Of a DNA stretch of 32,674 bases, positions 1 through 9,038 are shown piece after piece. A program made the translations under genes and the position numbers. The notes under the pieces were generated by a model. That model did no database searches and had not been told where the DNA came from. It saw only the letters and a list, made by a program, of their open reading frames with translations. The stretch's first letter is position 1. Each line of letters begins with the position of its first letter. Source of the stretch: Sneathiellales bacterium (GTDB lineage: Bacteria; Pseudomonadota; Alphaproteobacteria; Minwuiales; Minwuiaceae); assembly GCA_026992315.1 (NCBI GenBank), contig JALXAG010000275.1, positions 1 to 32,674 of the forward strand, in the 5' to 3' direction.

Positions 1-251
1 CACTGTCCGCGATCGCCGATGGCGGTCAGTTGCCCGTCGGCGGAAATGTCCAGGCCCGAAAAACCGCCGAAGGCCGGCTCTGAACTGCTCAGGCGCAGCC
101 CGCCGATAAACTCCAGCCTGCCGATCGATTTCATGGCGGGATTTTCCGGATCGAGCGCCACGGGCACCGCCTCGACCGTCAGCATCCGCGCCGGGACCGC
201 CGCCGGAAACAGCAACAAAACAAGCAAGACAATCAGCACCCGCGCCGGCAT
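1..251 (-). CDS. Esterase-like activity of phytase family protein (N-terminus only, truncated by window edge)
   Basis: Manual reverse-strand translation from ATG at 251: MPARVLIVLLVLLLFPAAVPARMLTVEAVPVALDPENPAMKSIGRLEFIGGLRLSSSEPAFGGFSGLDISADGQLTAIGDRGQ. Signal peptide followed by the GGLRL..FGGFSGLDI..DG.L.AIGDRG motif typical of the phytase-like esterase family. Open to the window edge, so absent from the ORF track. Confidence 0.8.
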   Translation of the reverse strand, partial: MPARVLIVLLVLLLFPAAVPARMLTVEAVPVALDPENPAMKSIGRLEFIGGLRLSSSEPAFGGFSGLDISADGQLTAIGDRGQ

Positions 252-373
252 CGCACCTGCCTTTCCTTCAGTCCATCGCCGAAGAACAACGTGGCACGCT
301 TGGTCAATGCCCGCTACCATAATATGATGTCGATGTTTATGACTTATGAAATATATGCAAGAGGGAGAGAACC

Positions 374-1156
374 ATGCCAAGCAGACGCGAATTCATCGGC
401 CGCCTCGCCATGACCGGATCGGGGCTGGCGCTGGCGGGGTTGCTGGCCGACAGAACCATGGTCGCCGCCCAGGCCGCCAAACTCGATACCGTCACCATCA
501 CCACCCCGCAGGGCCGCAAGGTCAACGGCGCCTATGCCCGGGCAGGCAAGCCGGCGCCGTCGGTTCTGGTCATCCATGAGTGGTGGGGGCTGAACGATCA
601 TATCAAATCCATGGCCCAGGAGCTGGCCAATCAGGGCTATAACGCCCTGGCCGTCGATCTGTTCGACGGGCAGACAACGGACGATCCCGAACGCGCGGCC
701 GAGCTGATGTCTGCGGCCAATGCCGCGGCGGAAAAAGGGCTGGATACGATGCTTGCGTGGGGCCAGTGGGCGCGGCAGCAGGACGACCATCGGGGCGGGC
801 TCGGCACGATCGGCTGGTGCTTCGGCGGCGGCTGGTCGCTGAATGCCTCGCTGATTCAGCCGGTCGATGCCACGGTGATCTATTACGGCGATGTCAGCAA
901 GACGGCCGAGGAACTGAAGGCGCTGCACGGCCCGGTTCTGGGCCATTTCGCCACCGAGGACCAGTGGATCAACAAGCCGATGGTCGAAGGCTTCGAAAAA
1001 GCGATGAAAGAGGCGGGCAAGAGCCTGGAACTGTATTGGTATGAAGCCGATCACGCCTTCGCCAATCCGACCAACGCCCGTTACGACGCCCCGGATGCGC
1101 AACTGGCCTGGGAGCGTTCGCTCGATTTCTTCAGGCGGAATCTGCTGGCCGTATAG
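374..1156 (+). CDS. Dienelactone hydrolase family protein with Tat-like signal
   Basis: 260 aa; SRREFIGRLAMTGSGLALAGLL twin-arginine-type leader; VIHEWWGLNDHIKSMAQELANQGYNALAVDLFDG, GWCFGGGWS nucleophile motif and ADHAFANP His motif typical of DLH. AGGGAGAG just before ATG. Confidence 0.9.
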   Translation: MPSRREFIGRLAMTGSGLALAGLLADRTMVAAQAAKLDTVTITTPQGRKVNGAYARAGKPAPSVLVIHEWWGLNDHIKSMAQELANQGYNALAVDLFDGQTTDDPERAAELMSAANAAAEKGLDTMLAWGQWARQQDDHRGGLGTIGWCFGGGWSLNASLIQPVDATVIYYGDVSKTAEELKALHGPVLGHFATEDQWINKPMVEGFEKAMKEAGKSLELYWYEADHAFANPTNARYDAPDAQLAWERSLDFFRRNLLAV

Positions 1157-1179
1157 GATATCGGCGCCCTGAACGCCAA

Positions 1180-1235
1180 ATGAGGAGGCCCCTCTCAGCG
1201 CCGCATGGCACGGCGCGGGGCGGCGGCCTCCTCAT
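1180..1235. terminator. Large hairpin in the convergent dienelactone hydrolase/cobT junction (possible bidirectional terminator)
   Basis: Perfect 11-bp inverted repeat ATGAGGAGGCC (1180-1190) / GGCCTCCTCAT (1225-1235), enclosing a perfect 6-bp repeat GCGCCG (1198-1203) / CGGCGC (1211-1216). Overlaps the cobT stop codon. No strong U-tract. Confidence 0.5.
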
Positions 1236-3054
1236 CGAACAGGTCGGTCAGCTCATTGAGCATGACCCCGCCAAGCTGCTCGGCATCGACGATGGTGACG
1301 GCGCGGCGGTAATAGCGGGTCACGTCATGGCCGATGCCGATCGCCGTCAGCTCGACGGGGGAAACCGTCTCGATCCATTCGATCACCTCGCGCAGATGGC
1401 GGTCGAGATAATTGCCCGGATTGACGGAAAGGGTCGAATCGTCGACCGGCGCCCCGTCGGAAATCACCATCAGGATGCGCCGCTGTTCCGGACGGCGGAT
1501 CAGGCGGTTATGGGCCCAGAGCAGGGCCTCGCCGTCGATATTTTCCTTCAGCAGCCCTTCGCGCAGCATCAGCCCCAGATTCTTGCGTGCCCGCCGCCAG
1601 GGCGTATCGGCCGATTTATAGACGATATGACGCAGATCGTTCAGGCGGCCCGGATCGGCGGGCTTGCCGTCGGCCAGCCATTTCTCGCGCGATTGGCCCC
1701 CTTTCCAGGCGCGGGTGGTGAAGCCGAGAATCTCGACCTTGACGTTGGAGCGTTCCAGCGTCCGGGCCAGAATATCGCCGCACATCGCCGCCACCGTGAT
1801 CGGACGCCCGCGCATCGAACCGGAATTGTCGATCAGCAGCGTCACGACCGTATCGCGGAAATCCGTATCCTTCTCCATCTTGAAGGACAGGGGCAGAACC
1901 GGATTGGCCACCACACGGGCCAGCCGCGCCGCATCGAGCAAACCTTCCTCCAGATCGAAATTCCAGGAACGGTTCTGCCGCGCCATCAGCTTGCGCTGCA
2001 GGCGGTTGGCGAGACGGCCGATCATGCTTTGCAGCGAGGCAAGCTGCTGGTCGAGATGGGCGCGCAGGCGGGTCAGCTCCTCCGGCTCGCACAGTTCGGC
2101 GGCATTCACCTCCTCATCGAAGGTTGTGCAATAGGCATGGTAGCGACTGCCGCCCTGCATATCCGGCCCTTCGCCCAGATTGGGCCGCCGTGCCCTGCCC
2201 TGCTGATCGCCGCTTTCTCCGTCCTGCTGTTCGCCGAGGGCGCTTTGATCGGCATCGTCATCGCCTTCCCCCTCGCCTTCGTCGCTGTCGCCAACCTCGG
2301 CCGTGGCCTGATCGCCTTCGCCATCGCCCTGTTCGGGACTGTCGCCCTGATCCTGTTCCGGGCTCTGTTCGGGACTGTCCTGCTGCTGATCGTCCTCGCG
2401 CTCGTCATGCTCCTCGGAGAGATTTTCCTCGCTCAGGCCGAGATCGAACAGCAGGCGGCGCAGATCGCGCAGAAACGCTTCCTGATCCGTCGCATGTTCG
2501 AGAAGCCTGCTGAAATCCTCCCCGCCGCGGGATTCGATTTCCGTCCGCCACAGATCGACGATATGGCGGGCCGCATCCGGCAGCGGGCGGCCGGAAAGGC
2601 GCTCGCGCAGCATCAGGCCAAGCGCATCGGCCAGCGGCGCCTCGTCGCGATGGGCCAGACGGTCGTAACCCTGCGCGAGGCAGCGCTCCTCCAGCGCCGC
2701 GTGAATATTGTCGCCCACCCCCTTCATCGCCCGGGCACCGAGGGATTCGACCCGCGCCTGCTCCACCGCCTCATACACGGCCCGGGCCTGGCTGCCCTGG
2801 GGCATGAAACGTTGATGCAGTTCCCGATCCGACAGGCGCGCGCGCAGGGCCAGGGCATCGGCCGTACCACGCAGCAGCGTCAGATCCTCGCGCGAATAGG
2901 CCCGCGGCGGTGTCGGCAGGTGGACCACGCCCTCGCGCAGGGCACCGGCCTCCACACCATAGGCGACCTCAAGCTCCCGATCGCCGGAAATGGCCTTGGT
3001 CGCGGCGGCAATGCTGCGCTTGAGGGTTTCGGCGGGCGATTCGTTGTTGCTCAT
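1195..3054 (-). CDS. cobT: Cobaltochelatase CobT subunit
   Basis: 619 aa; CobT-like N-terminus, long acidic D/E/Q-rich linker, C-terminal vWA domain with [13 protein letters not shown] motif; directly downstream of cobS. Confidence 0.95.
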   Translation of the reverse strand: MSNNESPAETLKRSIAAATKAISGDRELEVAYGVEAGALREGVVHLPTPPRAYSREDLTLLRGTADALALRARLSDRELHQRFMPQGSQARAVYEAVEQARVESLGARAMKGVGDNIHAALEERCLAQGYDRLAHRDEAPLADALGLMLRERLSGRPLPDAARHIVDLWRTEIESRGGEDFSRLLEHATDQEAFLRDLRRLLFDLGLSEENLSEEHDEREDDQQQDSPEQSPEQDQGDSPEQGDGEGDQATAEVGDSDEGEGEGDDDADQSALGEQQDGESGDQQGRARRPNLGEGPDMQGGSRYHAYCTTFDEEVNAAELCEPEELTRLRAHLDQQLASLQSMIGRLANRLQRKLMARQNRSWNFDLEEGLLDAARLARVVANPVLPLSFKMEKDTDFRDTVVTLLIDNSGSMRGRPITVAAMCGDILARTLERSNVKVEILGFTTRAWKGGQSREKWLADGKPADPGRLNDLRHIVYKSADTPWRRARKNLGLMLREGLLKENIDGEALLWAHNRLIRRPEQRRILMVISDGAPVDDSTLSVNPGNYLDRHLREVIEWIETVSPVELTAIGIGHDVTRYYRRAVTIVDAEQLGGVMLNELTDLFDEEAAAPRRAMRR

Positions 3055-3058
3055 CCGC

Positions 3059-4063
3059 TCAGTTCACGACGATATTGGCCACCGACTCGGGCAGTTCCTC
3101 GCCGAAACAGCGCTGATAATACTCGGCAACGACGGGACGCTCGATCTCGTCGCATTTGTTCAGGAAGGTCACCCGGAAGGCAAAGCCAAGATCGCCGAAA
3201 ATCCGGGCGTTTTCCGCCCAGGTGATCACCGTGCGCGGCGACATCACGGTGGAAATGTCCCCGGCCATGAAACCGGCGCGCGTCAGATCGGCGACATTGA
3301 CCATGGCGCTGACCTTCTCGCGCCCTTCGGGGGTGTCGTAATCGGGCTGCTTGGCCAGAACGATGGCACATTCGGCATCATGGGGCAGGTAATTCAGGGT
3401 AGTAACGATGTTCCAGCGGTCCATCTGCCCCTGATTGATCTGCTGGGTGCCGTGATACAGCCCCGTGGTATCGCCGAGGCCGACCGTGTTGGTGGTGGCG
3501 AACAGACGGAAGGACTTGTTCGGATGCAGGACCTTGTTGGTGTCCAGCATCGTCATCTTGCCCTCGGCTTCCAGCACCCGCTGGATGACGAACATCACAT
3601 CCGGGCGCCCGGCATCGTATTCATCGAATACCAGCGCCACGGGATTCTGCAGCGCCCAGGGCAGAATGCCTTCGCGGAATTCCGTCACCTGCTTGCCGTC
3701 GACCAGGACGATCGCATCCTTGCCGATCAGATCGATGCGGCTGACATGGCTGTCGAGATTGACCCGCACCAGCGGCCAGTTAAGCCGCGCCGCCACCTGT
3801 TCGACATGGGTGGATTTGCCAGTGCCGTGATAGCCCTGGATCATGACGCGGCGGTTATAGGCGAACCCGGCCAGGATGGCCAGGGTCGTTTCCTTATCGA
3901 AAAGATAGCTCTCATCCAGTTCGGGAACGAATTCCGTCACTTCGGAAAAGGCGGGAACCTCGAAATCCACATCGAAACCGAAAGCCTGCCGTACCGACAG
4001 TTTCATGTCGGGCTGGCTGTCGGGCAGGTGGGGCCGGTCCATGGCGGCCGAATCATTGCTCAT
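3059..4063 (-). CDS. cobS: Cobaltochelatase CobS subunit (AAA+ ATPase)
   Basis: Start chosen at [40 protein letters not shown]; Walker A GYHGTGKS, Walker [11 protein letters not shown]. The 530-aa track ORF is an upstream in-frame extension that overlaps the DnaJ gene. Confidence 0.95.
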   Translation of the reverse strand: MSNDSAAMDRPHLPDSQPDMKLSVRQAFGFDVDFEVPAFSEVTEFVPELDESYLFDKETTLAILAGFAYNRRVMIQGYHGTGKSTHVEQVAARLNWPLVRVNLDSHVSRIDLIGKDAIVLVDGKQVTEFREGILPWALQNPVALVFDEYDAGRPDVMFVIQRVLEAEGKMTMLDTNKVLHPNKSFRLFATTNTVGLGDTTGLYHGTQQINQGQMDRWNIVTTLNYLPHDAECAIVLAKQPDYDTPEGREKVSAMVNVADLTRAGFMAGDISTVMSPRTVITWAENARIFGDLGFAFRVTFLNKCDEIERPVVAEYYQRCFGEELPESVANIVVN

Positions 4064-4119
4064 ACGCGTATTCCATTCATTCTGTTCGTTCAGGCGATCG
4101 CCGGAGAATAATATGGTGC

Positions 4120-4701
4120 TCAGGAAACCTTGGTCTCGATCTCCAGCAGGGATTTGTATGCTTCGGTAATGACCTTGAAGCGTTCGGAGGCCCGTCTGCT
4201 GCCGCCATTGACATCCGGATGGTATTTTTTGGCCAGCTGCTTGAAGCGCCGCTTGATCTGTTCCAGATCCGCATCGGGTTCCAGATCCAGCGTTGCCAGG
4301 GCCTCGAGACGCTTGCCCCGTTCGGGAGGGGGCGTGCGGTCGTTGCCCGGGGCCTGGCCGCCGGTTTCCCGCCACAGATCGAAGGGATCGTGGATGTTGT
4401 CTTCCATCGCCGCCCGCACGGGCCCCTGCCCCAGCTTCCAGGTCGGCCGGTGCCAGGTGGCGACTTCCTGCTGGAAACGCTCGATCTCCGCCCGCGACAT
4501 GCCGGCGAAATAATTCCAGCTCTTGTTGAAATCCCTGACATGTTCCAGACAGAACCAGTAATATGCGTCCGGATCCTTGGGGCCCGGCCCGGGATGGCGC
4601 TTTTTCGGGGCGCGAAAATCGCCGTTTTCCCCACAACCGGGATGGTCGCACGGGCGGGGCATGTCGGACTGGCTCTGAAAATAGGCTCTACCTCTGCTCA
4701 T
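4120..4701 (-). CDS. J-domain (DnaJ-like) protein
   Basis: Start chosen at [36 protein letters not shown]-terminal J domain [33 protein letters not shown] with HPD motif. Confidence 0.9.
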   Translation of the reverse strand: MSRGRAYFQSQSDMPRPCDHPGCGENGDFRAPKKRHPGPGPKDPDAYYWFCLEHVRDFNKSWNYFAGMSRAEIERFQQEVATWHRPTWKLGQGPVRAAMEDNIHDPFDLWRETGGQAPGNDRTPPPERGKRLEALATLDLEPDADLEQIKRRFKQLAKKYHPDVNGGSRRASERFKVITEAYKSLLEIETKVS

Positions 4702-4804
4702 AACAGGCGGAGTATGGCGGCTGACAGAAGGTTCCGCAAGCGTCAAAGGGTCGCGTGCCCTGCTGCTTATACAACGGATATCGCTTCTTACAGGTGGGAT
4801 TGAC

Positions 4805-5068
4805 ATGGGCGAAATCAAGCAACGCATAGAAGAAAAACTGACCGCGGCCTTTTCGCCGGTCGCGCTGGAGATCATCGACGAATCGGAACGCCATCGCGGT
4901 CATGGCGGATATCGCGAAGGCGGCGAAACCCATTTCAGAATAGTCATCACCGCCGAAGCCTTCCGCCCCATGAACCGGCTGGAACGCCAACGCGCCGTTT
5001 ACGATGTCCTGCAGCAGGAAATGGCGGAACGCGTGCACGCCCTCTCCCTGGACATAAAGCTACCCTGA
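4805..5068 (+). CDS. BolA family protein
   Basis: 87 aa; ALEIIDESERHRGHGGYREGGETHFRIVITAEAFRPMNRLERQRAVYDVLQQEM.ERVHALSLDIKLP is the BolA fold signature. Confidence 0.93.
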   Translation: MGEIKQRIEEKLTAAFSPVALEIIDESERHRGHGGYREGGETHFRIVITAEAFRPMNRLERQRAVYDVLQQEMAERVHALSLDIKLP

Positions 5069-5240
5069 CTGCACCTGCGCAACCGCGCCGGCCGTCGCCT
5101 TCCCCGCCCCCGCAGGCAGAATATGCACCAGGCGGCCGGGCATCTCTTCCCCCCTTGCTTCGCTCTGCAAACCGGCCTGGCCTCGGGGAATCCCGCACCG
5201 GCACCGCCATCGGTCATGGCTGCAGCAGATCGCCTACCGG

Positions 5241-5268
5241 TTGTCATGTGTATACAAAGCACTATAAT
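5241..5268 (+). promoter_or_regulatory. Sigma70-like promoter of the RHH_4 gene with palindromic operator-like spacer
   Basis: TTGTCA (5241-5246), 16-bp spacer, TATAAT (5263-5268); perfect 8-bp palindrome TGTATACA (5249-5256) in the spacer. Confidence 0.55.
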
Positions 5269-5275
5269 GGTGCAA

Positions 5276-5338
5276 AATACATCTGGACATTTACCTAAAG
5301 GTGTATTATCAAATATGCACAACCTAAGGAGGCGTTAG
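5276..5338 (+). other. Structured AT-rich leader with 7-codon mini-ORF (MHNLRRR) upstream of the RHH_4 gene
   Basis: AATACA (5276-5281) / TGTATT (5302-5307) inverted repeat; ACCT-AA-AGGT at 5293-5302; mini-ORF ATG CAC AAC CTA AGG AGG CGT TAG at 5315-5338; CCTAA..TTAGG inverted repeat around GGAGG. Confidence 0.35.
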
Positions 5339-5367
5339 GCAAAAACACAATCTGTCTGGAGCGTATC

Positions 5368-5661
5368 ATGTCGAACAATATGTCTTATGAAGGATCGTCA
5401 TTGATCAACCGCAATGTGACCGTCGGGGGAAAACGGACCAGCATCAAGCTGCAGGAACTGGAATGGAAAACCCTGGAGGCGATCTGCGCTCAGGAGGGGC
5501 TGTCGATCAGCGACTTCTGCACCCTGGCCGATTCGTCGCCGGAACGGGCCGAAAGCTGCCGCACGTCGCGGGTGCGCATGGCGGTCCTGGATTATCTTCT
5601 CAAGCAGACAAAGGCTTTGCGCCTGCCCGGTACGCCACCGCGGGATTATTCCTACGGCTGA
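5368..5661 (+). CDS. Ribbon-helix-helix domain-containing protein (RHH_4-like)
   Basis: 97 aa: LINRNVTVGGKRTSIKLQELEWKTLEAICAQEGLSISDFCTLADSSPERAESCRTSRVRMAVLDYLLKQ resembles the alphaproteobacterial RHH_4 family; GGAG 7-10 nt upstream of ATG. Confidence 0.8.
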   Translation: MSNNMSYEGSSLINRNVTVGGKRTSIKLQELEWKTLEAICAQEGLSISDFCTLADSSPERAESCRTSRVRMAVLDYLLKQTKALRLPGTPPRDYSYG

Positions 5662-5721
5662 ATACCGCACAACCGCCCGGATGGCGACGGGCGAAAACAC
5701 AATACGCAAGAAAACCTCAAC

Positions 5722-5754
5722 GGCCGGCGACTGACAGGTGCCGGCCTCTTTGTC
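5722..5754 (+). terminator. Rho-independent terminator of the RHH_4 gene
   Basis: GGCCGGC (5722-5728) / GCCGGCC (5740-5746), perfect 7-bp stem followed by TCTTTGTC. Confidence 0.65.
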
Positions 5755-5805
5755 CCGATCCGACCCACCCCCCCGCTTCGCCTTTCCCGTTAGCCATGGC
5801 GGCGT

Positions 5806-7152
5806 TCAGTCGATCGCCACGACATCGCGGACCCCTTCGACCCCGCCGATCCGCTGGCGCGGGCGAAGGGTCGTCCGGCGGGACGGTTCATAGCCCTGCC
5901 GGCGGGCCAGTTCGAAGGCCGGCCGATCGACGAGGGCAAGACAGCCGATTTCCTTGGCGAATTTGTCCAGCTTGATGGCGATATTCACCGCTTCGCCCAA
6001 AACCGTGAATTCGAGACGGCTTTCATCGCCGATCATACCGAAGACGACCTCGCCCGAAGCGATGGTGAAACGAATCGTCAGCGGCTCCTGCCCCATGGCC
6101 TCCCGCTCGGCGCGCCAGGCGGCCGCCGCCGACAGCAATGCCTCCAGACAGCACAGGGCATCGGCACAATAGGTCGGCGAGGAGACCGCCGCCCCGAAGG
6201 TCGCCAGAATGCCATCGCCCATGAATTTGTCGATGCTGCCGCCATATTTCTGAATGACCGGCACCAGACGGCGTTCGTATTCGACCAGCAGGCTCATCAG
6301 TTCATCCGGCGGCACCTTTTTGGCCAGGGTTGTCGATCCCTCGATATCGCAGCTCAGTATCGCCGCCTGGCGCAGCCGGCCCTGCCCCGGGCGCAGCTCG
6401 CCGCCCGAAGCGGTGATCTGCCTGGCGATTTCAGGCGAAAAAAACCGCGAAAGATCGTCGGCCCTGGCCTGGTCGGTCACGGCGGATACCAGCAGGCGGC
6501 GCGCCCGCATGATCGCCACCGCCAGAATGACCGTGGTCAGAAGGATGGTGATGATCTTGTCGAACTCGGCGCCGAGCAGAATCTTGTCGCCGAAGATATA
6601 AGCGACGTAATCGCGGGTGATGCGCGCCATGCCGTCATCGACGAACACTGCATAAGCCACCAGCACCGCCCAGCCGAAGGCCGCCATGCCGCCTGCCAGC
6701 AACACATAGCGCGAATCGAAGCGCAGCGCCCGCAAGGCAATGAAAATAAAGACATAAAGCAGGGTCGGCGCCTTCAGATACAGGGCGGCGGGCTGCATGT
6801 ATTGCAGATGGAAGCTCCAGATCAGCACCATCAGCAGCACGATGTCCGCCACCACCGACAGGGTCAGAAACCAGCCCGGCAGATATCCTCGCAGGGCCAG
6901 AGCCAGGCGGATAAGGCTGAAAACGAAATAACTGCCCAGCGCCCAGGGCACGGGAACGAATTTCACCTCGGCGGGAAAGGTCTTCGGGGAAATGGCGTAA
7001 AGCAGCGAAAACAGGGCAACCACCGCCAGCAGCACCCAGGCGATAAGAACCTCGCTTTGTTGCTGCTGGGCCTCGATCGCCCGGCGCACCCGCAGGGGCA
7101 GCCGTTCTTCCGAACGGCGATAATCGCGCAGGAAATCCGTCAGCCCTTTCAT
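5806..7152 (-). CDS. Membrane-anchored class III adenylate/guanylate cyclase
   Basis: 448 aa; multiple N-terminal TM segments; cyclase domain AILSCDIEGSTTLAKKVPPDELMSLLVEYERRLVPVIQKYGGSIDKFMGDGILATFGAA, LEFTVLGEAVNIAIKLDKFAKEIG. Confidence 0.93.
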   Translation of the reverse strand: MKGLTDFLRDYRRSEERLPLRVRRAIEAQQQQSEVLIAWVLLAVVALFSLLYAISPKTFPAEVKFVPVPWALGSYFVFSLIRLALALRGYLPGWFLTLSVVADIVLLMVLIWSFHLQYMQPAALYLKAPTLLYVFIFIALRALRFDSRYVLLAGGMAAFGWAVLVAYAVFVDDGMARITRDYVAYIFGDKILLGAEFDKIITILLTTVILAVAIMRARRLLVSAVTDQARADDLSRFFSPEIARQITASGGELRPGQGRLRQAAILSCDIEGSTTLAKKVPPDELMSLLVEYERRLVPVIQKYGGSIDKFMGDGILATFGAAVSSPTYCADALCCLEALLSAAAAWRAEREAMGQEPLTIRFTIASGEVVFGMIGDESRLEFTVLGEAVNIAIKLDKFAKEIGCLALVDRPAFELARRQGYEPSRRTTLRPRQRIGGVEGVRDVVAID

Positions 7153-7222
7153 GGCGCCATTATCCGCTGCAAAGGCGCGGGCTTCCAGTCACGCAAGCGC
7201 ACGGTGGCGTGAGGAGATCCCC

Positions 7223-8080
7223 TCAGCGCTTCTTGCGAAGCCACAGCGAGGTTTCCAGCGCCCCATCGGCCAGCGGCAGTTCGTCAATGAGCGAATCCCG
7301 CAGCCGCTCCTTCATGGCGGTGACGGCATACCAGCTTGAAAACACCGGCTCATAGGCACCGCCCGTCAGCATCGGAACGACGCCGAGCTGTTCGTTATAG
7401 GCACGCCACTGCCACTGCGGCGGGTAATCGTCGGGCAGGCAGATATCGTGGATATGCACCAGCACCCCGGCAGGCAGGGACGGCATGACGATGTTGAACA
7501 GCAGATCGACATCGCTGCCCGGCATCAGGATATGGCTGGAATCGATGAACAATATATCGCCCGGGGCAAGGGCTGCGAACGGCTCCTGCCCGGCCTCATG
7601 CACCGTCACATGGCGGAAATCGATATCGAGCGCCGCGACCGCCGCCCGGGGGGCCGGGTCGATCGCCGTCAACCGGGTGGCAAGGCCGCCATCGGCGATC
7701 GCCCGGGCCATGAAGCGGGTGGAATGGCCGGAACCTACCTCGACAATGCGGCGCGGACCGAGATCGCGGATCAGCGTATAGGCCATGGCGGCATCGAGAC
7801 GGGGAAACCAGTCCTGGCGAAAACGCGGCAGGGGCGCCGGATTGTCGGACATCGCCCGCAAAGCGCCGGCATATTCCCCGGTTCGCCCGATCCGGCGGCT
7901 GAAATCCTCCCGCCTGGCATCGAACAGCCGGCGAACGGCCGGGTAGCCGCAATGCTCCTTTGGCAGCGCCGCACGGTAACGATAGGGAATGAACCAGCCC
8001 TGGGGATGACTGCCTTCCAGCGTGGCCCGCGCCATTTCCCGATAGCGCGCGGATCCGGGCCCGGTTTTTTCCTTCTTCAA
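7223..8080 (-). CDS. Class I SAM-dependent methyltransferase
   Basis: RRIVEVGSGHSTRFMARAIADGG (motif I), LTAIDPAPRAA, GDILFIDSSHILMPGSDVDLLFNIVMPSLPAGVLVHIHDI. The track ORF start at 8272 lies deep inside the MBL gene. Plausible starts are TTG at 8080 (overlapping the MBL stop) or ATG at 8035. Confidence 0.82.
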   Translation of the reverse strand: MKKEKTGPGSARYREMARATLEGSHPQGWFIPYRYRAALPKEHCGYPAVRRLFDARREDFSRRIGRTGEYAGALRAMSDNPAPLPRFRQDWFPRLDAAMAYTLIRDLGPRRIVEVGSGHSTRFMARAIADGGLATRLTAIDPAPRAAVAALDIDFRHVTVHEAGQEPFAALAPGDILFIDSSHILMPGSDVDLLFNIVMPSLPAGVLVHIHDICLPDDYPPQWQWRAYNEQLGVVPMLTGGAYEPVFSSWYAVTAMKERLRDSLIDELPLADGALETSLWLRKKR

Positions 8081-8919
8081 GGTTCCAGCACCATGCCTTC
8101 GCGTGCCACCACCGATCCCGGGCGACGGGCTTTCAGTGCCCGGGCGACCCGGTCCATGTGATCGTCGTCGTGATCGGGGTCGTGATGAAAGGCGACAAAG
8201 GTCTTCACCCCGGCCAGATCGCAGAGCCTGGCCCCCTCCTCCCAGGTGGAATGGCCCCAGCCGCGGCGGCATTTGTATTCTTCCTCGTCATACATCGAAT
8301 CGTAGATGACGATATCGGCCCCCTCGATCAGCCGGAGGATGTTTCGGTCGGGCTGCCCCGGCACGTGTTCGGTATCGGTCAGATAACAGATCGAACGGCC
8401 ATCGAAATCGACACGATACCCCGTCGCCCCGTCCGGGTGATTCAGCGGCGTTGTGCGCAGGCAGATGCCGTCACCCAGGTCGATCGTGTCCCCGGCGGCG
8501 AAATCCATGAATTCGATTCTGGCACCGAAAATCTCCAGCGGCACCGGAAACAGCGGCGACATCATCATTTCGCGCAAAACGTGATGCACGGTGAAATCGG
8601 GCAGCAGGTGGCCGGCCCAGATGCGAAAATGGAATCCCGGCACGAACAGGGGCGTGAAAAACGGCAGGCCGCAGATATGATCGTAATGGGAATGGGTAAG
8701 GAAAATATCGTAGCTTCCCGGCTCCTCCCTGACCATCTCATTGCCGAGATAGCGGATGCCGGATCCGGCATCGAACAGCAGGCGGCGGCCGCCACAGCGG
8801 ATTTCCAGCGAGGACGTGTTGCCGCCATAGCGCGTCACATTCGGCGCGCAGCAGGCGATACTGCCGCGCACGCCCCAGAACTTGACGGAAAAATCGCTGT
8901 GACCGGACAAAGACCGCAC
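8077..8919 (-). CDS. MBL-fold metallohydrolase (cAMP phosphodiesterase class-II-like annotation family)
   Basis: 280 aa; SVKFWGVRGSIACCAPNVTRYGGNTSSLEI, LTHSHYDHICGLPFF (HxHxDH), ICYLTDTEHVPG, HSTWEEGARLC. Confidence 0.9.
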   Translation of the reverse strand: MRSLSGHSDFSVKFWGVRGSIACCAPNVTRYGGNTSSLEIRCGGRRLLFDAGSGIRYLGNEMVREEPGSYDIFLTHSHYDHICGLPFFTPLFVPGFHFRIWAGHLLPDFTVHHVLREMMMSPLFPVPLEIFGARIEFMDFAAGDTIDLGDGICLRTTPLNHPDGATGYRVDFDGRSICYLTDTEHVPGQPDRNILRLIEGADIVIYDSMYDEEEYKCRRGWGHSTWEEGARLCDLAGVKTFVAFHHDPDHDDDHMDRVARALKARRPGSVVAREGMVLEP

Positions 8920-9038
8920 CTCGAGCCGTTATTTCCTTTATCGCCACCGGCCATCTGCGATACGGTCTGCCGATATGCCGATGGCGGAATGATTTCCGAT
9001 TTTCACCTTCAGGTCAAACCGACAATCCGGGAAAGGCA

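Noticed and set aside
19-327. 102-aa plus-strand ORF at the left edge
   Set aside because: Antisense of the truncated phytase-esterase-like gene, which has a signal peptide and family motifs.
1180-3225. 681-aa plus-strand ORF antisense to cobT
   Set aside because: The opposite strand encodes full-length CobT with a MIDAS motif. The hydrophobic stretch here is the antisense of CobT's acidic linker, not a real membrane domain.
4064-4651. In-frame 5' extension of the cobS ORF
   Set aside because: Overlaps the J-domain gene in another frame, and its translation does not resemble CobS; the start at 4063 fits the family.
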